Below, in pieces: positions 61,648 through 64,000 of a DNA stretch of 64,000 bases. The number at the start of each line of letters is the position of its first letter. Position 1 is the stretch's first letter. The stretch covers positions 62,001-126,000 of the forward strand of contig CAUJHS010000057.1 in NCBI GenBank assembly GCA_963204915.1. The letters are read 5' to 3'. The stretch comes from Planctomycetota bacterium (GTDB taxonomy: Bacteria; Planctomycetota; Planctomycetia; Pirellulales; Pirellulaceae). The notes below the pieces were generated by a model that was not told the DNA's origin, searched no databases, and saw nothing but the letters and a program-made list of their open reading frames with translations. The position numbers and the translations under genes are program-made.

Positions 61648-62391
61648 TCACCTTCCCCCGCCAGCCTCCACAATCGCTCGCGGGCGGGAGGAAACGAGCT
61701 GTGTCACGTAGTCGGCGCCGACATGTTCGACCGCCGTTTTCAGCCCTTGCATACGGCCGGCGACGCTGTCGGGGCCGTGCGTGTCGGAAGCCAGCACGAA
61801 ATAGCGTTCCTCGCTCAGCCAGCGTAGCGCGCGGTCTTGGGCGATGGGGCCTTCCCCGCCACCCACGCAATTCAAGTTGCCTTGAAACCGCACGCCGCGC
61901 CGGGCGAGACACTCCATCGTTTCGCTCCACTCGCGCTCGGGCAGGTTGAGCCGCTCGGGGTGAGCCAGCAGCACTTCGTAACCGTGATCGAGCAGGAAAT
62001 CGATGCCGTCATCGCAGCAAGAGGGCCACTGCCGGCCGAAGAAATCGACCAGCACCCAGCGGCTGGCGCCAAGCGTTGGCACGCCATGTTCGCGCAGCCA
62101 AGAGACAATGTGCTCGCCCAGGCGAACTTCGCCGCTGCACCACAGTTGGTAATCGATCCCGGCGTCGTCCAAATGCTCCTGCAGTTGTTCGACGCGCGGC
62201 GCAATGTAGTCCGGCGTGTTTTCAGGATACCAGCCGCTGCCCATGTGGGGCGTGCAAACCGAGCCCAGGTACCCCGCGGCGCGCCATTGGCGAATGCACG
62301 CCAGCGACTGCTCGACGGTCTGGCAGCCGTCGTCCACGCCGGGCACGAGGTGACAATGCAAATCAATCCGAATTCGTGAATCCACTTCCAT
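61648..62391 (-). CDS. PHP-type tyrosine-protein phosphatase, CpsB/YwqE-like
   Basis: From ATG 62391 the protein has 247 residues. IRIDLHCHLVPGVDDGCQTV is the CpsB/CapC metal-binding start; VCTPHMGSGWY, LWCSGEVRLGE, VLLAHPERLNLPEREWSETM and FVLASDTHGPDSVAGRM supply the later His/Asp ligands of the PHP fold. Members dephosphorylate bacterial tyrosine kinases that control capsule or exopolysaccharide export; no kinase or capsule gene is nearby, so the substrate here is unknown. Frame extends to 62457 but Met23 fits the family start. Cytoplasmic. Confidence 0.87.
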   Translation of the reverse strand: MEVDSRIRIDLHCHLVPGVDDGCQTVEQSLACIRQWRAAGYLGSVCTPHMGSGWYPENTPDYIAPRVEQLQEHLDDAGIDYQLWCSGEVRLGEHIVSWLREHGVPTLGASRWVLVDFFGRQWPSCCDDGIDFLLDHGYEVLLAHPERLNLPEREWSETMECLARRGVRFQGNLNCVGGGEGPIAQDRALRWLSEERYFVLASDTHGPDSVAGRMQGLKTAVEHVGADYVTQLVSSRPRAIVEAGGGR

Positions 62392-62533
62392 GACTTCTAA
62401 GACAGTTGTTTCACAATCAGGGTTCGTCGCATTCCTTGCGCCTGGCGCACGCGACATCTTTCTTAAATCATACCACGCCCGAACTTTTTCCTGCTGCGCC
62501 GGCGAGCGGCCGGCGTCAGCCCGATTTGACGTT

Positions 62534-63550
62534 TTACGCCATTTTCAAACCGACGGCTTCCGCCACGCGGCGGCAGGTTTGCATGGTTTCTTCGAACTGT
62601 GCGAAGGTGAGCGATTGGTAGCCATCGCTGAGCGCGTTCTCCGGATCGGGATGGACCTCGACGATCAGCCCGTCGGCCTTGGCCGCTACCGCCGCGGCGC
62701 ACATGTCGGGAACCATATAGGCGTGTCCCGTGCCATGGCTGGGGTCAATCACAATCGGCAAATGGGTCTTGCGATGCACATAGGCGATGCTCGCCAGCGG
62801 CAGCGTGAAGCGCGTGTGCGACTCGAACGTGCGCACGCCGCGTTCGCACAACATCACGTTGGGGTTGCCTTCGTTCAGAATGTACTCGGCCGCCAGGAGC
62901 AGCTCTTCCATCGTGGCCGAAGGACCGCGCTTGAGCAGCACGGGCCGGTCGGTGTTGCCCACCGCTTCGAGCAACCGGTAATTCTGCATGTTGCGAGCGC
63001 CCACTTGCAGCACATCGGAGTATTCCGCCACTAGCTCCACGTCTTCACTGGCGATGACTTCGGTCACCACGGCCAGCCCGGTCTCTTGCCGGGCCTGCGC
63101 CAGAAGTTGCAGCCCCACTTCTTTGAGACCCTGGAAGCTATAGGGGCTGGTGCGCGGCTTGAAAGCGCCTCCGCGGAGAGCCGTGGCGCCGGCGGCTTTC
63201 ACGGCGCGGGCCGTCGATATGATTTGCTCCTCGTTCTCCACGCTGCACGGGCCGGCGATCACGCCCAAGTGGCCGGCGCCCACTTTCAAGTCGCGCACGG
63301 TGACGAGCGACGGCTCGGGCTTGACCTCGCGACTGGCGATCTTGTACGGCGCCAAAATCGGCACGACTTCCGCCACGCCGGGACCGATCGCTAACGATTC
63401 CTTGGCGTTCTCCCGTTTTTCGCCCACGGCGGCGATGACCGTTCGCTCGGTCCCGTGAATCACATGCGGTTTCAGGCCGAGACTGGCGACGCGCTGGACC
63501 ATGTGTTCGATCTGGTCGCTCGTGGCGCCTTTCTCCATGACAACGATCAT
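62534..63550 (-). CDS. aroF: 3-deoxy-7-phosphoheptulonate synthase (DAHP synthase)
   Basis: From ATG 63550, preceded by AAGGAG at about nine bases, the protein has 338 residues. A ferredoxin-like N-terminal domain ([20 protein letters not shown]) of the AroF-type (TIGR01361-like) subgroup is followed by the barrel: [96 protein letters not shown]. It condenses PEP and erythrose 4-phosphate, the first step of the shikimate pathway, and the N-terminal domain suggests allosteric control. Confidence 0.95.
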   Translation of the reverse strand: MIVVMEKGATSDQIEHMVQRVASLGLKPHVIHGTERTVIAAVGEKRENAKESLAIGPGVAEVVPILAPYKIASREVKPEPSLVTVRDLKVGAGHLGVIAGPCSVENEEQIISTARAVKAAGATALRGGAFKPRTSPYSFQGLKEVGLQLLAQARQETGLAVVTEVIASEDVELVAEYSDVLQVGARNMQNYRLLEAVGNTDRPVLLKRGPSATMEELLLAAEYILNEGNPNVMLCERGVRTFESHTRFTLPLASIAYVHRKTHLPIVIDPSHGTGHAYMVPDMCAAAVAAKADGLIVEVHPDPENALSDGYQSLTFAQFEETMQTCRRVAEAVGLKMA

Positions 63551-63904
63551 TGAAAACAACTCCTTATTCAAAAAAGTGGGGCGGTGGGGCAGGAGCATCG
63601 AAGCGGGACCGTGATGGATTGGCGGTTGAGTTCGAGCGTGGGACATAACCACGGAAGGTAAGTTGCCCGGGATCGGAGGTTTCCGGCTGACGGCGAGTTT
63701 CTACAAACGGTTCAACGCAATTCATGGCGCCACGAAAATCCAACCGCAAACGCCCGGGTTAGCGTCACCACGTTCATGGTTGCAACTCCTCGTCAGCTAC
63801 CGTGTTCGGCTACACCGCCGAGAACGACAGCCCATCAACGAAAAAACCCCGCGGCTTGGAAAGGCCGCGGGGTTGGTTCACTTTTTCCGCTCAGAATAAC
63901 TTCC
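63551..63904. other. Intergenic region between aroF and the edge gene
   Basis: About 350 bases without a gene: the aroF promoter/leader, then the terminator of the partial gene at the right edge. No other structure recognised. Confidence 0.45.
63841..63874 (-). terminator. Strong intrinsic terminator of the right-edge gene
   Basis: A perfect 9-bp stem (63847-63855 with 63864-63872), extendable by two A-T pairs, is followed on the minus strand by six Ts (63841-63846). It lies about 30 bases past the TAA at 63905-63907. Confidence 0.88.
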
Positions 63905-64000
63905 TTACGGAGAACACACACCACCGGCGGCCCCTGGATACCAGGGGAACGTAAAGGAGAACCCAACGTAATTCGCGCCGAGAGCGTGCATAGAGGCTAT
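63905..64000 (-). CDS. C-terminal end of an unidentified gene (partial, runs off the right edge)
   Basis: An open minus-strand frame enters from the edge and ends at TAA (63905-63907). The last 31 residues include MHALGANYVGFSFTFPWY and end GVCSP. The fragment is too short to assign a family. That it is a real gene end is supported by the strong minus-strand terminator directly downstream. Confidence 0.55.
   Translation of the reverse strand: MASMHALGANYVGFSFTFPWYPGAAGGVCSP

Noticed and set aside
1-64000. tRNA, rRNA, CRISPR arrays, insertion sequences or prophage genes
   Set aside because: Looked for on both strands; no cloverleaf-like segment, rRNA-like stretch, regular spacer array, transposase or integrase motif was recognised.

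Overview
The window looks like a chromosomal segment of a planctomycete, probably order Pirellulales (inference). Support comes from a DUF1549/DUF1553 cytochrome-type protein paired with a Tat-type DUF1501 protein, large Ser/Thr kinases fused to TPR or RDD domains, a BBP2/OmpL-like porin, and small proteins with the N-terminal styles MQYRLRTL, MPKLTLRDLFWLL and ENPYQAP. The DNA is GC-rich, gene-dense and mostly single-copy. I see no rRNA, tRNA, CRISPR array, prophage or transposase.

Layout. 1-9 kb: partial peptidylprolyl isomerase, RNase Z-like hydrolase, superoxide dismutase, the DUF1501/DUF1549 pair, two small paralogues and a BASS transporter. 9-20 kb: a lipoprotein with HExxH and LecA-like regions, glyA, a FixJ-like regulator with a degenerate receiver, an EEP-family nuclease/phosphatase, a porin with a cysteine-rich segment, a PQQ-propeller protein, fabI and an exported methyltransferase. 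20-28 kb: kinase-TPR protein next to a stand-alone sigma region-4 protein, a 63-residue ORF followed by a terminator, rsmG, a propeller protein, a PelA-type pectate lyase and a CDP-alcohol phosphatidyltransferase. 28-42 kb: DUF427, a YhaO/YhaN-type nuclease-ATPase pair, small membrane proteins, a zinc-ribbon/kinase/RDD/pseudokinase protein, a DUF4190-like protein and a DUF900 lipoprotein hydrolase. 42-53 kb: acyl-CoA carboxylase beta subunit, a four-gene cluster (DUF4178, Gly-rich membrane protein, DUF350, membrane aminopropyltransferase), a methyltransferase, an HDOD/degenerate-GGDEF protein, small proteins and a LOG-family protein. 53-64 kb: two ABC exporter half-transporters with complementary defects, an ABM protein, the coupled mpg/DUF202/nitroreductase set, a CpsB-type PHP phosphatase, DAHP synthase and the C-terminal end of one more gene.

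How genes work together. YhaO and YhaN should form a SbcCD-like complex. The two ABC genes should form an asymmetric heterodimer. The DUF4178/DUF350/aminopropyltransferase cluster resembles polyamine-linked membrane modules of unknown biochemistry and is the best candidate for an under-described system. Several starts are non-ATG or ambiguous and are flagged in the entries. All family assignments come from motif recognition by eye, without database searches.
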